DNA of 64,000 nucleotides from Variovorax sp. PBL-H6 (GTDB lineage Bacteria > Pseudomonadota > Gammaproteobacteria > Burkholderiales > Burkholderiaceae_C): positions 1,674,001-1,738,000 of the forward strand of contig NZ_LR594659.1 of NCBI RefSeq assembly GCF_901827155.1. Reading direction: 5' to 3'. The notes under the pieces were generated by a model. The model worked only from the letters and a program-made list of their open reading frames with translations, was not told the DNA's origin and searched no databases. This document shows positions 25,983 through 34,522 of the stretch, piece after piece. Position 1 is the first letter of the stretch; the number at the start of each line of letters is the position of its first letter. The position numbers and the translations under genes were made by a program.

Positions 25983-26077
25983 GTGCCGTTGGCGCGTGCG
26001 GTCGCCGGGGTGAACCAAGCGGCTGTCAGAACTAGAGCGCTCAGAAGGACAATGAAGAAAGTACGTATTTTGCTCAT
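25889..26077 (-). CDS. short exported protein fused to a gene relic
   Basis: The 62-residue frame starts with a signal peptide or membrane anchor (MSKIRTFFIVLLSALVLTAA, with a possible cleavage site after TARA). It then runs into the FAH-like N-terminal fragment and stops. The ATG overlaps the stop of the SHOCT gene (TGATG), so the original gene was probably translationally coupled to it and its 3' part was replaced by a recombination event. No family was recognised for the exported part. Confidence 0.4.
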   Translation of the reverse strand: MSKIRTFFIVLLSALVLTAAWFTPATARANGTDSYGAVLGQRVVDLRQVFGSRAADLKALCG

Positions 26078-26298
26078 CACGGCTGGCTCAGCACCTTTAT
26101 CTTTTCTTGCCCGAACTCGGCTTGCGTCAGTGTTCCGCTATCGAGGAGCTTCTTCAAGTTGCTCAGCTTCGTGAACCTGACGTCCTCTGATTGAGGGTTC
26201 AAAAGCGGCGCAGCCTTGGCGACACACTCAAAGACAAGTTCGGCGCGAGGGAAATTGCCAAGAATGTGCGGGGGCGTGGAGGTGGTTTCCTGCAACAC
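26077..26298 (-). CDS. SHOCT-domain protein
   Basis: The 73-residue product ends in a SHOCT motif (FTKLSNLKKLLDSGTLTQAEF then GQEKIKVLSQP), a short C-terminal helix pair found on many oligomeric or membrane-associated bacterial proteins. The N-terminal 40 residues are not recognised and contain one cysteine. No signal peptide is present. It is probably translated together with the short exported protein that overlaps its stop codon. Confidence 0.6.
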   Translation of the reverse strand: MLQETTSTPPHILGNFPRAELVFECVAKAAPLLNPQSEDVRFTKLSNLKKLLDSGTLTQAEFGQEKIKVLSQP

Positions 26299-27081
26299 GT
26301 TTATCGATTGGCCCTTCCGCTCACATTACTGCACGGCTCGCAGTTCGTCTGGTCACACCCGGCCATGCCCGTCGCGATGGACGTAGCAATTGCGAACCTT
26401 GCTATCTTTGGCAGCACGCGCACCGCTTCCTGTTCGAATTGATTGGGCTCGGCCAGGAGCCAAGTAGGCGTTCGGGCCGAATATAGCTGCACGGGGATGG
26501 CGTTCAATGTTGCGGTATCAAGGATACCGGACGACCGTGACGAACGTCCGCTCCTGGCCGGCTGTCGCTGTTGACGACCCAACGCCGAACTGAGCAGAGG
26601 CTACACGCCCATCAGTTTCTGCGCGCTGAAAAGCGGTTCAGCCAAGAACCCTGCTGCCAGCACCTTGACCATGGTTGGCTGCTTCACGACTTCGACGTCC
26701 TGGTCGGGCGGGCTTCGCAGTCGCCGTCGCCCACGTCTGTGCCGTCAAGGCACTGCCATGGCGAGAGCTGTGGCCCCGACAAACAGCCAATGTTTCATGA
26801 ATTGGAAGAAACACGGTATGTCCGATCTTGGCCCGACCGCAGTCGGCCGTTGGACCAGCGCATACCGAGGCGCCGCGCGCGACCGTACCTCGCGGTGAAC
26901 GTCGCTGATGCAATCTTGTTCGCGTTGGTCATGAAGCCTGCGACTGCGGCTGTTGGCCAAGCCATGCGTCAGCGGAAATTCGCCCAGGCCCTCCGATTCA
27001 GGCTGTCGGCATCCGGCGCATACTTGACCGTGGCGCTTCCGGCGATGCTGACAGGGAGCCAAATAGGATGGGGAACTCAGG
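26299..27081. other. long intergenic region with repeat and possible broken ORF
   Basis: One TGGCCG-core repeat lies at 26541-26580. On the minus strand a signal-peptide-like start (MKHWLFVGATALAMA, ATG near 26798) hits a stop after about 17 codons; an adjacent frame continues with SALTAQTW. This may be a frameshifted small secreted protein. Nothing else could be supported, and the promoter of the serine hydrolase must lie at the right end. Confidence 0.4.
26541..26580 (+). repeat. dispersed TGGCCG-core intergenic repeat
   Basis: This is the best-preserved copy, reading GAACGTCCGCTCCTGGCCGG followed by CTGTCGCTGTTGACG. It is far from the 0.5-11 kb block, showing that the repeat is not confined to that region. 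Confidence 0.55.
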
Positions 27082-28083
27082 ATGCGGAAAGTCTTCGCCT
27101 GGCTTTGCTTGACGGTTGCGGCCACCGCCTTTGCGCAGGAGGCGCCGCCCTGGCGAAGGCCCGTCTCTGAGGAGCAGCAGCTCGACATCGCCGCTTTCAC
27201 GGAGGTCGACCGCATTGTGCAGGCGCTAGGCGATGTCCAAAGTGTTGTCGTTGTCCTCCAAGGTCGAGTGGCGTACGAGTACTACCGCGATGGCGACGTC
27301 AACGCATTGCGAAACATCCAGTCGGTCACCAAGAGTGGCCTGGCTCTCCTGGTGGGTACTGTATTGAAGCAAGGCCAACTTGCCACGCTCGAGGTGCCGG
27401 TCGTCGAACTCATGCCTGAATGGCGAACGCTCAATCTGGACCCCCGTGCGCGGACCATCACCCTCAAGCACCTGCTGGCCATGACCACTGGCTTTGAGGT
27501 AGACGACAGCACTGGAACTGCCGTATCCCTTGCGCCTGCGGCAGCTTGGGCCAGGGCGATTCAAGCGGAACCGGGGCGGCGCTTCGCCTACGACAACAGC
27601 GGACCCCCGATGGTGCAAGCCATTCTTGAACGAGTCACCGGGCGCCCCATCGCGGAACTGGTGCGCGACCAACTCGTGACGCCTCTTGCCATGCGAGAGC
27701 CTTCGTACTCTCGCGGAGGCATCGCGTCGATGAGAACGGTGGACATGGCGAAGTTGGGCTATCTGCTGCTTCGGGATGGCCGGTGGGAAGGCAAGGAGAT
27801 GCTCCCGCCTGGATTCGCGGCGGAAATGGTCAAGCCTCAAAGTGCTGGTGGGCCGCCCGTTGGCTTGCCCTATGGGCTTTTCTGGTGGGCTCCTTCCCGT
27901 TCAACCTACTTCGCCAGCGGCTACTCGGGCCAGCTCATCTGGGTCCATGCCCCGCTGGGCCTGGTGGTCGCGGCGACTTCCACCCTGTCGCCGGACAGCG
28001 CGCAGCGCGGCCAGGCCCTCAAGCTTGCGCGAGGACCTGTCTTTCAGGCTGTCCAGCAGCGGGTGGGCTCGAATGGGAAGTAG
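27082..28083 (+). CDS. exported serine hydrolase (beta-lactamase/class C family)
   Basis: The 333-residue protein has a Sec signal (MRKVFAWLCLTVAATAFAQE). The class C penicillin-binding-type fold follows: the S-x-x-K tetrad SVTK (Ser81, Lys84), a YDNSG motif near residue 170 as the Y-x-N box, and a late SGYSGQ in place of KTG. The KHLLAMTTGFE segment is typical of esterase-like members, so peptidase or esterase activity is as likely as beta-lactam hydrolysis. It is periplasmic. It has no operon partner; the MFS gene is convergent. Confidence 0.85.
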   Translation: MRKVFAWLCLTVAATAFAQEAPPWRRPVSEEQQLDIAAFTEVDRIVQALGDVQSVVVVLQGRVAYEYYRDGDVNALRNIQSVTKSGLALLVGTVLKQGQLATLEVPVVELMPEWRTLNLDPRARTITLKHLLAMTTGFEVDDSTGTAVSLAPAAAWARAIQAEPGRRFAYDNSGPPMVQAILERVTGRPIAELVRDQLVTPLAMREPSYSRGGIASMRTVDMAKLGYLLLRDGRWEGKEMLPPGFAAEMVKPQSAGGPPVGLPYGLFWWAPSRSTYFASGYSGQLIWVHAPLGLVVAATSTLSPDSAQRGQALKLARGPVFQAVQQRVGSNGK

Positions 28084-28203
28084 CGCGGTCGGCCGGGCGA
28101 GTGAGGCGCTCAGATTGAGGCGGCATCCGGCCATGAGCAGTCCTTCGGCTCTCCCCCGTTTGCAACGGTTTCGTCGCTTCGAATGACGGTGACCTCCTTT
28201 TGC

Positions 28204-29478
28204 TCAGGAGGCATTGCGCGCCTTTTCGTCGTGGTGCGTACCTCGCATCGCACGCCACAATGCCAAGTCGTAGCTGATCTTGAGCAAGCCGCACGCGATG
28301 AGCGGCATCGAGATCCATCCCGCAGCGAATAGAGCGCCGCTCAGGGTCGGACTGAGCGCCGCCGCCAAGCTTCGTGGCACGGCCGTGAAACTTGCTGCGG
28401 CACTGCGTTCCGCAGGGGTGACGACGGTCATCACGTAGGCGTTGCGCGTCGGGACATCCATTGAGGATAAGGCGCTGCGAACCATGAGCAAAGCCAGCGC
28501 GACTGGGAGGTTGTGTGCCAGTGCGGCCAGCACCAGGCAGACGTTTGCGGGCAGGTGCGTGAAGACCATGGTGTTGAGCAGCCCGATGCGCTGCGCGACC
28601 AGCGGTGCTGCAAGCTGGGATGCAGCACTGAGCAACCCGGTCCAGAAGAAAAACACACCGGCCTGCGTCAGCGAGAGACCGAAGCGCTCGAGCAGCCACA
28701 GCGACATCAGCGCATTGACAGTCAGCCCGCCGGCGAAGGCGTCGACGCTGAAGAGCGCCGCCAATCGAACCACAACGCTACGCGAAGGCCCCAGCGGCGT
28801 CGGCGCGACACGCTCGCTTACCGCTTCAACGCCGACTGGTGCCTGCACATTTCGATAGAGCCAGAACACCGCCAGTCCGATGGCGGCGTACACCAGGAAC
28901 ATGCCGCGTAGCGCGTCGACGTGCGCCAAAGCGGTGTGGCGTACCAGCCAGTCCGGCACGGCCGCCGCAAGCGCCCCGAGAGCGGCGCACAGCGCGCCCA
29001 TCAGGCTGTAGCGCGCAAACAGGGCGGTTCGCGCGTGGCCCCGAGCGGCGGCGGCAAGGCGCTCGTGTTCCAGCGGCAGAAAGACGCTGACGTCGCCCGA
29101 GCTGGGATTGAGCGTGCCGACGAGCGCCACGATCAGCAAAGGCCAGAACGACGACAGGCCCGCGAAGCCCAAGCCCGTCGCGGCCATCAGCAAGGCGGCG
29201 CCGCGCAGCAGCCGCCCACTCGCGAAGCGATAACCCCATGCTCCGACCGCCAAGGTGGCCAGCGCCGATCCCAGCATCGTTGCCGTGCTCACGATGCCGA
29301 CCTCCAGCGTGCCAAGCCCCATCGATAGAAGGTAGGCCGGCAGCAACACCGCCATGTAGCCGTCGCCGAAAGCACGCAGGGCCCGGGCGGCGAGCATGGG
29401 CAACGCGCTGGGATCGACGCCCGATGGCAGCAGGCGCAATAGACCGAGACGCGGGCCAGGCAAAGGGTCGGTATTCAT
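28204..29478 (-). CDS. MFS transporter
   Basis: The 424-residue protein shows about twelve hydrophobic helices in two six-helix halves with a central cytoplasmic loop (near residues 210-235, VSERVAPTPLGPSR). The loop after helix 2 (GAWGYRFASGR) is a degenerate motif A, and PTRNAYVMTVVTPAERSAAAS is typical of drug/proton antiporter-like members. The substrate is unknown. It is divergent from the secreted concanavalin-like protein gene and convergent with the serine hydrolase. Confidence 0.85.
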   Translation of the reverse strand: MNTDPLPGPRLGLLRLLPSGVDPSALPMLAARALRAFGDGYMAVLLPAYLLSMGLGTLEVGIVSTATMLGSALATLAVGAWGYRFASGRLLRGAALLMAATGLGFAGLSSFWPLLIVALVGTLNPSSGDVSVFLPLEHERLAAAARGHARTALFARYSLMGALCAALGALAAAVPDWLVRHTALAHVDALRGMFLVYAAIGLAVFWLYRNVQAPVGVEAVSERVAPTPLGPSRSVVVRLAALFSVDAFAGGLTVNALMSLWLLERFGLSLTQAGVFFFWTGLLSAASQLAAPLVAQRIGLLNTMVFTHLPANVCLVLAALAHNLPVALALLMVRSALSSMDVPTRNAYVMTVVTPAERSAAASFTAVPRSLAAALSPTLSGALFAAGWISMPLIACGLLKISYDLALWRAMRGTHHDEKARNAS

Positions 29479-29518
29479 TGTTCATCCGGCAGCATGGCCA
29501 AATTATGTAGAGATCGGG

Positions 29519-29605
29519 CGCTTCAAGAAGCTGCCGGAACCTGTCGTCGTGATCGCCGCGGCGCTGATCGGGCTCGCAGTGCATCCGTGGTTGGCCCATG
29601 CGTGA
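29519..29605 (+). pseudogene. membrane-transporter C-terminal fragment (ChrA-like?)
   Basis: A short frame ends with RFKKLPEPVVVIAAALIGLA and a VHPWLAHA tail. This looks like the last cytoplasmic turn and final transmembrane helix of a polytopic protein and resembles the C-terminus of chromate transporters. No start or upstream portion exists, as the MFS gene begins just to the left on the other strand. It is treated as a relic; the family assignment is weak. Confidence 0.4.
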
Positions 29606-29626
29606 CGTCCGAAAGGAGCAATCAAG

Positions 29627-30250
29627 ATGAAGCACAGATCGATGGTCCTCTTGGCCTCGCTCGCGTCCTCCCTGGCCGGCGCGCAGGCCATCAACTTCGA
29701 CTCCGACCCGGTGGGGACAACACCGGCAGGATGGCGCTGTGGCGTTACCGGCAGCGGAAGCCCGCGCTGGGCGGTGGCGGCGGATGCCACCGCGCCCAGC
29801 AAGCCGAACGTGCTGATGCAAAGCGGCAGCGGCGCCTTCCCCTGGTGCGTGAAGAGCGGGACAGCGCTTGCCGACGGCTTCGCCGAAGTGAAGTTCAAGC
29901 CCATCTCCGGCCGTGAAGACCAGGCAGGTGGATTGGTATGGCGATGGAAGGATGGCGACCACTACTATGTCGCGCGGGCCAATGCACTGGAGAACAACGT
30001 CTCGCTGTACTACACCGAGCGGGGCAGTCGGCAGACGTTGAAGTACACCAGTGCCCCGCTCAAGGCCGGCATCTGGCACACGCTCAGGGTCGAATTTGCG
30101 GGCACGCGAATCGCCGTGTCCCTGGACGGCAAGCGCTACATCGAATTCGACGACAACCACATCGGCGGCGCGGGCGCGGTGGGTGTGTGGACCAAGGCCG
30201 ACAGCGTGACCGCCTTCGATGATTTTGCATATGGCACCGCGCGCCCATGA
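29627..30250 (+). CDS. secreted concanavalin A-like (DUF1080-type) protein
   Basis: The 207-residue protein has a Sec signal ending in AGAQA (residue ~20). The mature part is a single jelly-roll domain resembling LamG/DUF1080-type sugar-related domains: EVKFKPISGREDQAGGLVWR, then DHYYVARANALENNVSLYY, WHTLRVEFAG, IAVSLDGKRYIEF and VGVWTKADSVTAFDDF. AAAGGAGC gives a good ribosome site. It should be periplasmic or extracellular and may bind a carbohydrate or keto-sugar. It precedes, on the same strand, a GMC oxidoreductase with a related C-terminal domain. Confidence 0.75.
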   Translation: MKHRSMVLLASLASSLAGAQAINFDSDPVGTTPAGWRCGVTGSGSPRWAVAADATAPSKPNVLMQSGSGAFPWCVKSGTALADGFAEVKFKPISGREDQAGGLVWRWKDGDHYYVARANALENNVSLYYTERGSRQTLKYTSAPLKAGIWHTLRVEFAGTRIAVSLDGKRYIEFDDNHIGGAGAVGVWTKADSVTAFDDFAYGTARP

Positions 30251-30556
30251 GTAAGGGAATGGGGACATGGCCAACGGACCTTGCCTGCTGGGACGCGGTG
30301 GCGTCCGGGGTGGAGGCGTTGCCAGGGCCCGCGCCATGAGAAGCGCCGGCCTTTTCGGAAGTGGCGCCCTATAACGAGAGAGCGGCAGGAGGAAGGAACG
30401 CGCTGCAAGGCATTCCGGACGAACTACGCCGTCCTGGGGATGTGCGGGGGGCAGCAGCAGGCTCAAACTCTCTTCGCGCAACCCTGCGCGGACCACGGCG
30501 GGCAAGCTGCGCTTGCAGCGTCCATCGGTCGTCGCGGCCATTGAGAGGGACTCATC
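30251..30556. other. intergenic region upstream of the GMC gene
   Basis: These 306 bases have no recognised gene or RNA. The gap is long for an operon, so the GMC gene probably has its own promoter here. No clear terminator hairpin or promoter boxes were identified. Confidence 0.4.
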
Positions 30557-32833
30557 ATGATCAACCGTCTGGTGGAAGCGACTCAGCCTGCAGATGTTCA
30601 GGAGACCACGTTCGCGATCGACGTCCTCGGGCGATACATCTGCAGCACTTGGGACGAGGCAACGGCGAATGGCGGCGTCGCCTTTGACGCGGTGGTGATC
30701 GGGGCGGGCATGTTCGGAGGCTATTGCGCGGAGAAGATCTATCGCGCCGGGCCCAACCTTCGTGTGCTCGTGCTTGACGCGGGCAGCCTGCTGGTGACGG
30801 AGCACGTTCAGAACCTCTCCCGAATCGGCTTGAACGCCGCCGGTCCGAAGAAGGATCCGACCAAGACGTTCGACGTCCCCGTCATCCTGAACGCCGACGA
30901 CCCCGGCACGCGCGAGCGCGTCTGGGGCATCCCGATGCGCAGCATGGTCCCCATCGCCGGCCTGGCCTATTGCCTGGGTGGCCGGTCCCTTTATTGGGGC
31001 GGGTGGTCGCCGCGACTGACCGACGCGGATCTGAGCCAGTGGCCGCAGCCCATCGCCTCGTGGCTTCAGAGTCCTACGCAAGCCGGTGATGCCTATGAGC
31101 GCGTCGAGAAGGAGATCGGGGTGTTCGACACGACCGACTACATCTCCGGTCCGCTGTTTGACGAGCTATTTCAGAAGTTCGGAAGCCTGGTCGGTACTGT
31201 GCCCAGCGTGGATGCCGTCGAAGAGGCGCCGCTCGCGGTGCAAGCCGCCCCGCCGGCCTCTGGCCTGTTCAGCTTCGACAAGTGGAGCAGCATGCCGATA
31301 CTGACCGACGCGGTGCGCGAAGCCGCCGGCCGGCCCGATTGGCAGCGGCGCCTTTTCATCGTACCGAGGGCACAGGTCACCCGGCTGCAGACGAGTAACG
31401 GCGCGGTGACAGGGATCGAGGCTCGCGTGAATGGAGAGCAAAAAGTTCTGGCGATCCAGCCTAGCTGCGCGGTGGTGCTCGCCTCGAGCACCATCGAGGC
31501 CACGCGGCTGGCACTCAACTCCTTTCCCACCCCGCTCATGGGGCGAAATCTCACGTCCCACCTGCGCACGAACACGGTCGTGCGCGTCCACCGCTCGGCA
31601 CTCGATCCGGCCTTGCCGCAGCGCTTGGAAGCGGCTGCGCTGCTGGTGCGTGGCTCGACGCCAGCTGGCCGCTATCACCTGCAGGTGACCGCAGCGGCGG
31701 GCCCGGGCGGGTCGGAGGACGTGATGTGGCGCATGATTCCGGACATCGACTTGCTCGATCGGACGCTTGCCGCGCAAAAGGAAGACTGGATCGTCATCAC
31801 CTTGCGCGGCATCGGCGAGATCGCGGGCGACCGCGACCCCAACGCCAACAAACTGACCGGCCAGCCGCCCAGCTGGATGGACCTGAGCGATCAGACGGAC
31901 ACGTTCGGCACGCCCCGGGCATGGGTCAATCTGGTCACGACGCAGGCGGACGATGCGCTGTGGGACACCATGGACAAGGCCGCCCTGGATCTCGCCAAGG
32001 CCCTGGCCAACAACGACCCGACGAAAATAAAAATCGTCTCGCACACACGCGACGGGCTCGGGACGACGCACCATGAGGCAGGGACTCTCTGGATGGGAGC
32101 GAGCGCGAGCGATTCGGTGACGAATCTCGATGGCCGCTTTCATCACGTCGCCAACGCCTACGTGGCGGGTCCCGCGCTCTTCCCTTCGCTCGGCTCAGCC
32201 AACCCTGCGCTCACGGGAATTGCGCTCGCGCGCCGCTGTGCTGAAGCCATCGCGCGGGAAAGTCTGCGGACTGAGCCAGGGTTTGCGCCGCTCGGCATGG
32301 GCGGCATCGATGGCTGGAAGATGGCGGGCCTGGGCGGGTTTGTCGAATTGGGCGGCAACATCATCGAATCTGCAGGCGGGACGGGCCTGCTTTGGTTCAC
32401 GGGCAAGCAGTTCCAGAATTTCGTTCTTCGTGTCGACTGGCGTGCCTTCGCGCAGGCGGACAACTCCGGGGTCTTCATCCGCTTTCCCGACCCCGGAAAC
32501 GACTGGACGATCCCGGTGACACAAGGCTACGAGATCCAGATCGACAACGCCGGCATGAACCCCGACGCGACCCCACCGGCCTTTGGAGATCCACTGCACA
32601 ACACAGGCGCCATCTACCAGCTCGCCGGGTCGACGGCGGCGCCGGCAATCGGTCAGTGGCACAGCTTCGAGATCGAGGCGAGTGGATCAACGATCACGGT
32701 CCGCCTGAATGGCCAGCAGGTGAGCCAACTGCAGAACGCGAGCCGCTCGCCGAAAGGCTTCATCGGCTTGCAGAACCACAACCCGAATTCACGTGTGCAG
32801 TTCACCCGGCTGCGGATCAAAGAATTGCCTTGA
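30557..32833 (+). CDS. GMC oxidoreductase fused to C-terminal DUF1080 domain
   Basis: Residues 1-580 of this 758-residue protein form a GMC-family FAD oxidoreductase. They include the dinucleotide motif VVIGAGMFGGYCAE (~44-57), SSTIEATRLALNS, the active-site region THHEAGTLWMGAS (His ~505) and the C-terminal NPALTGIALARR. A link (FAPLGMGGIDG) leads to a DUF1080 domain (PF06439, ~585-758): GGTGLLWFTGKQFQNFVLRV then DNSGVFIRFPDP, GYEIQIDN, GAIYQL, WHSFEIEASG and RSPKGFIGLQNH. DUF1080 proteins act on 3-keto-glycosides, so the pair could oxidise a sugar and cleave it. No signal peptide was seen. The coupling is inferred. Confidence 0.9.
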   Translation: MINRLVEATQPADVQETTFAIDVLGRYICSTWDEATANGGVAFDAVVIGAGMFGGYCAEKIYRAGPNLRVLVLDAGSLLVTEHVQNLSRIGLNAAGPKKDPTKTFDVPVILNADDPGTRERVWGIPMRSMVPIAGLAYCLGGRSLYWGGWSPRLTDADLSQWPQPIASWLQSPTQAGDAYERVEKEIGVFDTTDYISGPLFDELFQKFGSLVGTVPSVDAVEEAPLAVQAAPPASGLFSFDKWSSMPILTDAVREAAGRPDWQRRLFIVPRAQVTRLQTSNGAVTGIEARVNGEQKVLAIQPSCAVVLASSTIEATRLALNSFPTPLMGRNLTSHLRTNTVVRVHRSALDPALPQRLEAAALLVRGSTPAGRYHLQVTAAAGPGGSEDVMWRMIPDIDLLDRTLAAQKEDWIVITLRGIGEIAGDRDPNANKLTGQPPSWMDLSDQTDTFGTPRAWVNLVTTQADDALWDTMDKAALDLAKALANNDPTKIKIVSHTRDGLGTTHHEAGTLWMGASASDSVTNLDGRFHHVANAYVAGPALFPSLGSANPALTGIALARRCAEAIARESLRTEPGFAPLGMGGIDGWKMAGLGGFVELGGNIIESAGGTGLLWFTGKQFQNFVLRVDWRAFAQADNSGVFIRFPDPGNDWTIPVTQGYEIQIDNAGMNPDATPPAFGDPLHNTGAIYQLAGSTAAPAIGQWHSFEIEASGSTITVRLNGQQVSQLQNASRSPKGFIGLQNHNPNSRVQFTRLRIKELP

Positions 32834-32858
32834 ACCCTCGCGCGCGGTGTGCCCGGGG

Positions 32859-33917
32859 TCAGTGCTCGTGCCGATGGTGCGCATCCGGCACATGCGCGTG
32901 GCTGTGATTCACCGGTTCGTGCGTATGCTGATGGCTGTGCTGTCCCGCGGGCATCACGTCGTGGACATGCGTATGGTGCCCATCGTCGTGCGAGTGGGCA
33001 TGTTCGTGAACCAGCGGCTCATGATGGTGTTCGTGCCCGTGCGATTCGGCCAGGTGAATGACGACGCCAAGCATCATGAACACGCCGCCGGCCGCCATCA
33101 CCCATGTCCCGCTTCGGTCCCCGAGCGCGATTGCAAGCGCCGCGCCGATGAAAGGGGCGAACGCAAAAACGGATCCTGTCCGCGCAGCGCCGAACGCGCG
33201 CTGCGCAAGCAGATAAAAGCGCAAACTCAGTCCGTATCCGCTGGCGCCGACCAAGAACAAGGCGACCGCGGCACCAAAGGTCGGCAGCGGGTCGCCGAAG
33301 ACAAACGCGAGCACAGTCGTCGCCGCCGCGCCCATCACCGCCTTCCCCAAGACCACCTGGCCGGGATCACGCTCGGCAAGCCCGCGGGAGAGCGTGTTGT
33401 CCGCACCCCAGGCGGCGGTGGCCAGCAGCACAGCCAGCAAACCCCATAGCTGGGTGCCGCCACTGCGGCCCTGGTCGAGCACCAGCGTCACCCCGCCAAT
33501 CAAGAGCAGAAGCATCGCCGCCCAGACCCGGCGGTCCATCGTCTCCTGATAGAGGTAGCGTGCCAACAGAGCGGTGAACAATGCCTCGAGCGTCAGCATC
33601 AGCGATGCGCTGGTGCCGCTGGTGTGCTGGAGGCCCCACGCCATTGCAACGGGTCCGATGACGGCACCGAACGCCGCCATGGACATGAGACGAGGCAAGT
33701 CGCCCCGCACCATTCGCGCCTCGCGCTCCACGCGCTGGCGCAACAGCGCTCCGACGGCAGCTGCCCCCGCGTACAGGAGGGCGGCCGTCGTGAAGGCACC
33801 CAGCCCGGTACCGAAGCGCTGCACGAGAGGGGTGCTCACCCCGAACAGCACAGCCGCCAGCAAGGCCAGGAGACCGCCGCGAAGCGCTGGAAGATGGTTC
33901 AGGCGGCTTGGGCTCAT
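32859..33917 (-). CDS. EamA/DMT-family transporter with histidine-rich C-terminal tail
   Basis: The 352-residue protein has ten hydrophobic helices in two EamA repeats (up to residue ~288, ending GGVFMMLGVVIHLAE). A tail of about 60 residues follows with more than 20 histidines in HEHHH, HAHSHDDGHHTHVHD and HSHQHTHE patterns. DMT proteins export metabolites. The tail probably binds Zn, Ni or Co, as in CDF and NiCoT proteins, so metal efflux or metal-dependent regulation is likely. The start codon ATG 33917 overlaps the stop of the upstream small gene (TGATG). Confidence 0.85.
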   Translation of the reverse strand: MSPSRLNHLPALRGGLLALLAAVLFGVSTPLVQRFGTGLGAFTTAALLYAGAAAVGALLRQRVEREARMVRGDLPRLMSMAAFGAVIGPVAMAWGLQHTSGTSASLMLTLEALFTALLARYLYQETMDRRVWAAMLLLLIGGVTLVLDQGRSGGTQLWGLLAVLLATAAWGADNTLSRGLAERDPGQVVLGKAVMGAAATTVLAFVFGDPLPTFGAAVALFLVGASGYGLSLRFYLLAQRAFGAARTGSVFAFAPFIGAALAIALGDRSGTWVMAAGGVFMMLGVVIHLAESHGHEHHHEPLVHEHAHSHDDGHHTHVHDVMPAGQHSHQHTHEPVNHSHAHVPDAHHRHEH

Positions 33918-34168
33918 CACTTGAGGGCGAAGCGCAGTGTGATGGTCTTCTTGTCAGCGGTGGTCAGTACGGCAACCACCTTCGCGCCTTTGCCGAGTTT
34001 GACCCCCTTGGCTGACCCCGACCATCGGATAGGCTCGCCTTCAAGTTCCGATCGTCCTGGGCGCGCATCCGCCTTGGAGCCGTCTGACCTCGAGCTTGGC
34101 GCTGCGCTCGCGCTCTCACGTGAAGCCTCGCCAGCCCACTCCCCCCAGCCGCTCACCACCGCGGCCAA
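33917..34168 (-). CDS. hypothetical protein upstream of the DMT transporter
   Basis: The 83-residue frame has a low-complexity Ser/Ala/Arg-rich first half. The basic beta-strand-like second half (SAKGVKLGKGAKVVAVL, KKTITLRFALK) looks more like a real folded end. The stop overlaps the transporter start, which supports translation. The true start is uncertain and the first 40 residues may not be coding. No family was recognised. Confidence 0.35.
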   Translation of the reverse strand: MAAVVSGWGEWAGEASRESASAAPSSRSDGSKADARPGRSELEGEPIRWSGSAKGVKLGKGAKVVAVLTTADKKTITLRFALK

Positions 34169-34482
34169 TCATCAGCCCGCTTCCGCTCGACCCGCGCAGC
34201 GCCCCAGACCACGTGCAGTTTCCTGCCCTCCCGCGCCAGGCTGTCCGCCATCTTCTCGATCACGACCCGCCGTCGCAGGCTGTTGCCCGGCACGTCCAGC
34301 TCCCAAAGCTCGAGGGAGCCGTCCGGCCTTTCCTCCACCAGCATGGAGAAGCCGCCAAGGCCATCGCGGTATTTGAGGGTGCGGCAGTACATCGGGATTC
34401 GGGGAGGAGGGAAGCGCCAGTGCGTAACCCCCCAACCGCGAAAGTTCCCGTCGTCTGCCCGGGCTGCGTAGTGGTCCTGCAT
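34153..34482 (-). CDS. hypothetical protein
   Basis: With ATG 34482 the product is 109 residues, soluble, with a Trp/Pro-rich start (WGVTHWRFPPPRIPMYCR) and a beta-rich middle (FSMLVEERPDGSLELWELDV). It ends in two basic segments and WPRW. Codon use is like neighbouring genes. The frame continues upstream to 34665 over poor sequence, so the start is uncertain. It follows the GYD-domain gene by 40 bases on the same strand. The function is unknown. Confidence 0.45.
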   Translation of the reverse strand: MQDHYAARADDGNFRGWGVTHWRFPPPRIPMYCRTLKYRDGLGGFSMLVEERPDGSLELWELDVPGNSLRRRVVIEKMADSLAREGRKLHVVWGAARVERKRADDWPRW

Positions 34483-34522
34483 GGATCGCCACCAAAGCCT
34501 GGCGATCCGGACCGGAACGCAA

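Noticed and set aside
28826..31081. 751-residue minus-strand frame over the secreted protein and GMC genes
   Set aside because: Its right part is antisense to well-supported genes and the left part is an out-of-frame shadow of the MFS transporter.
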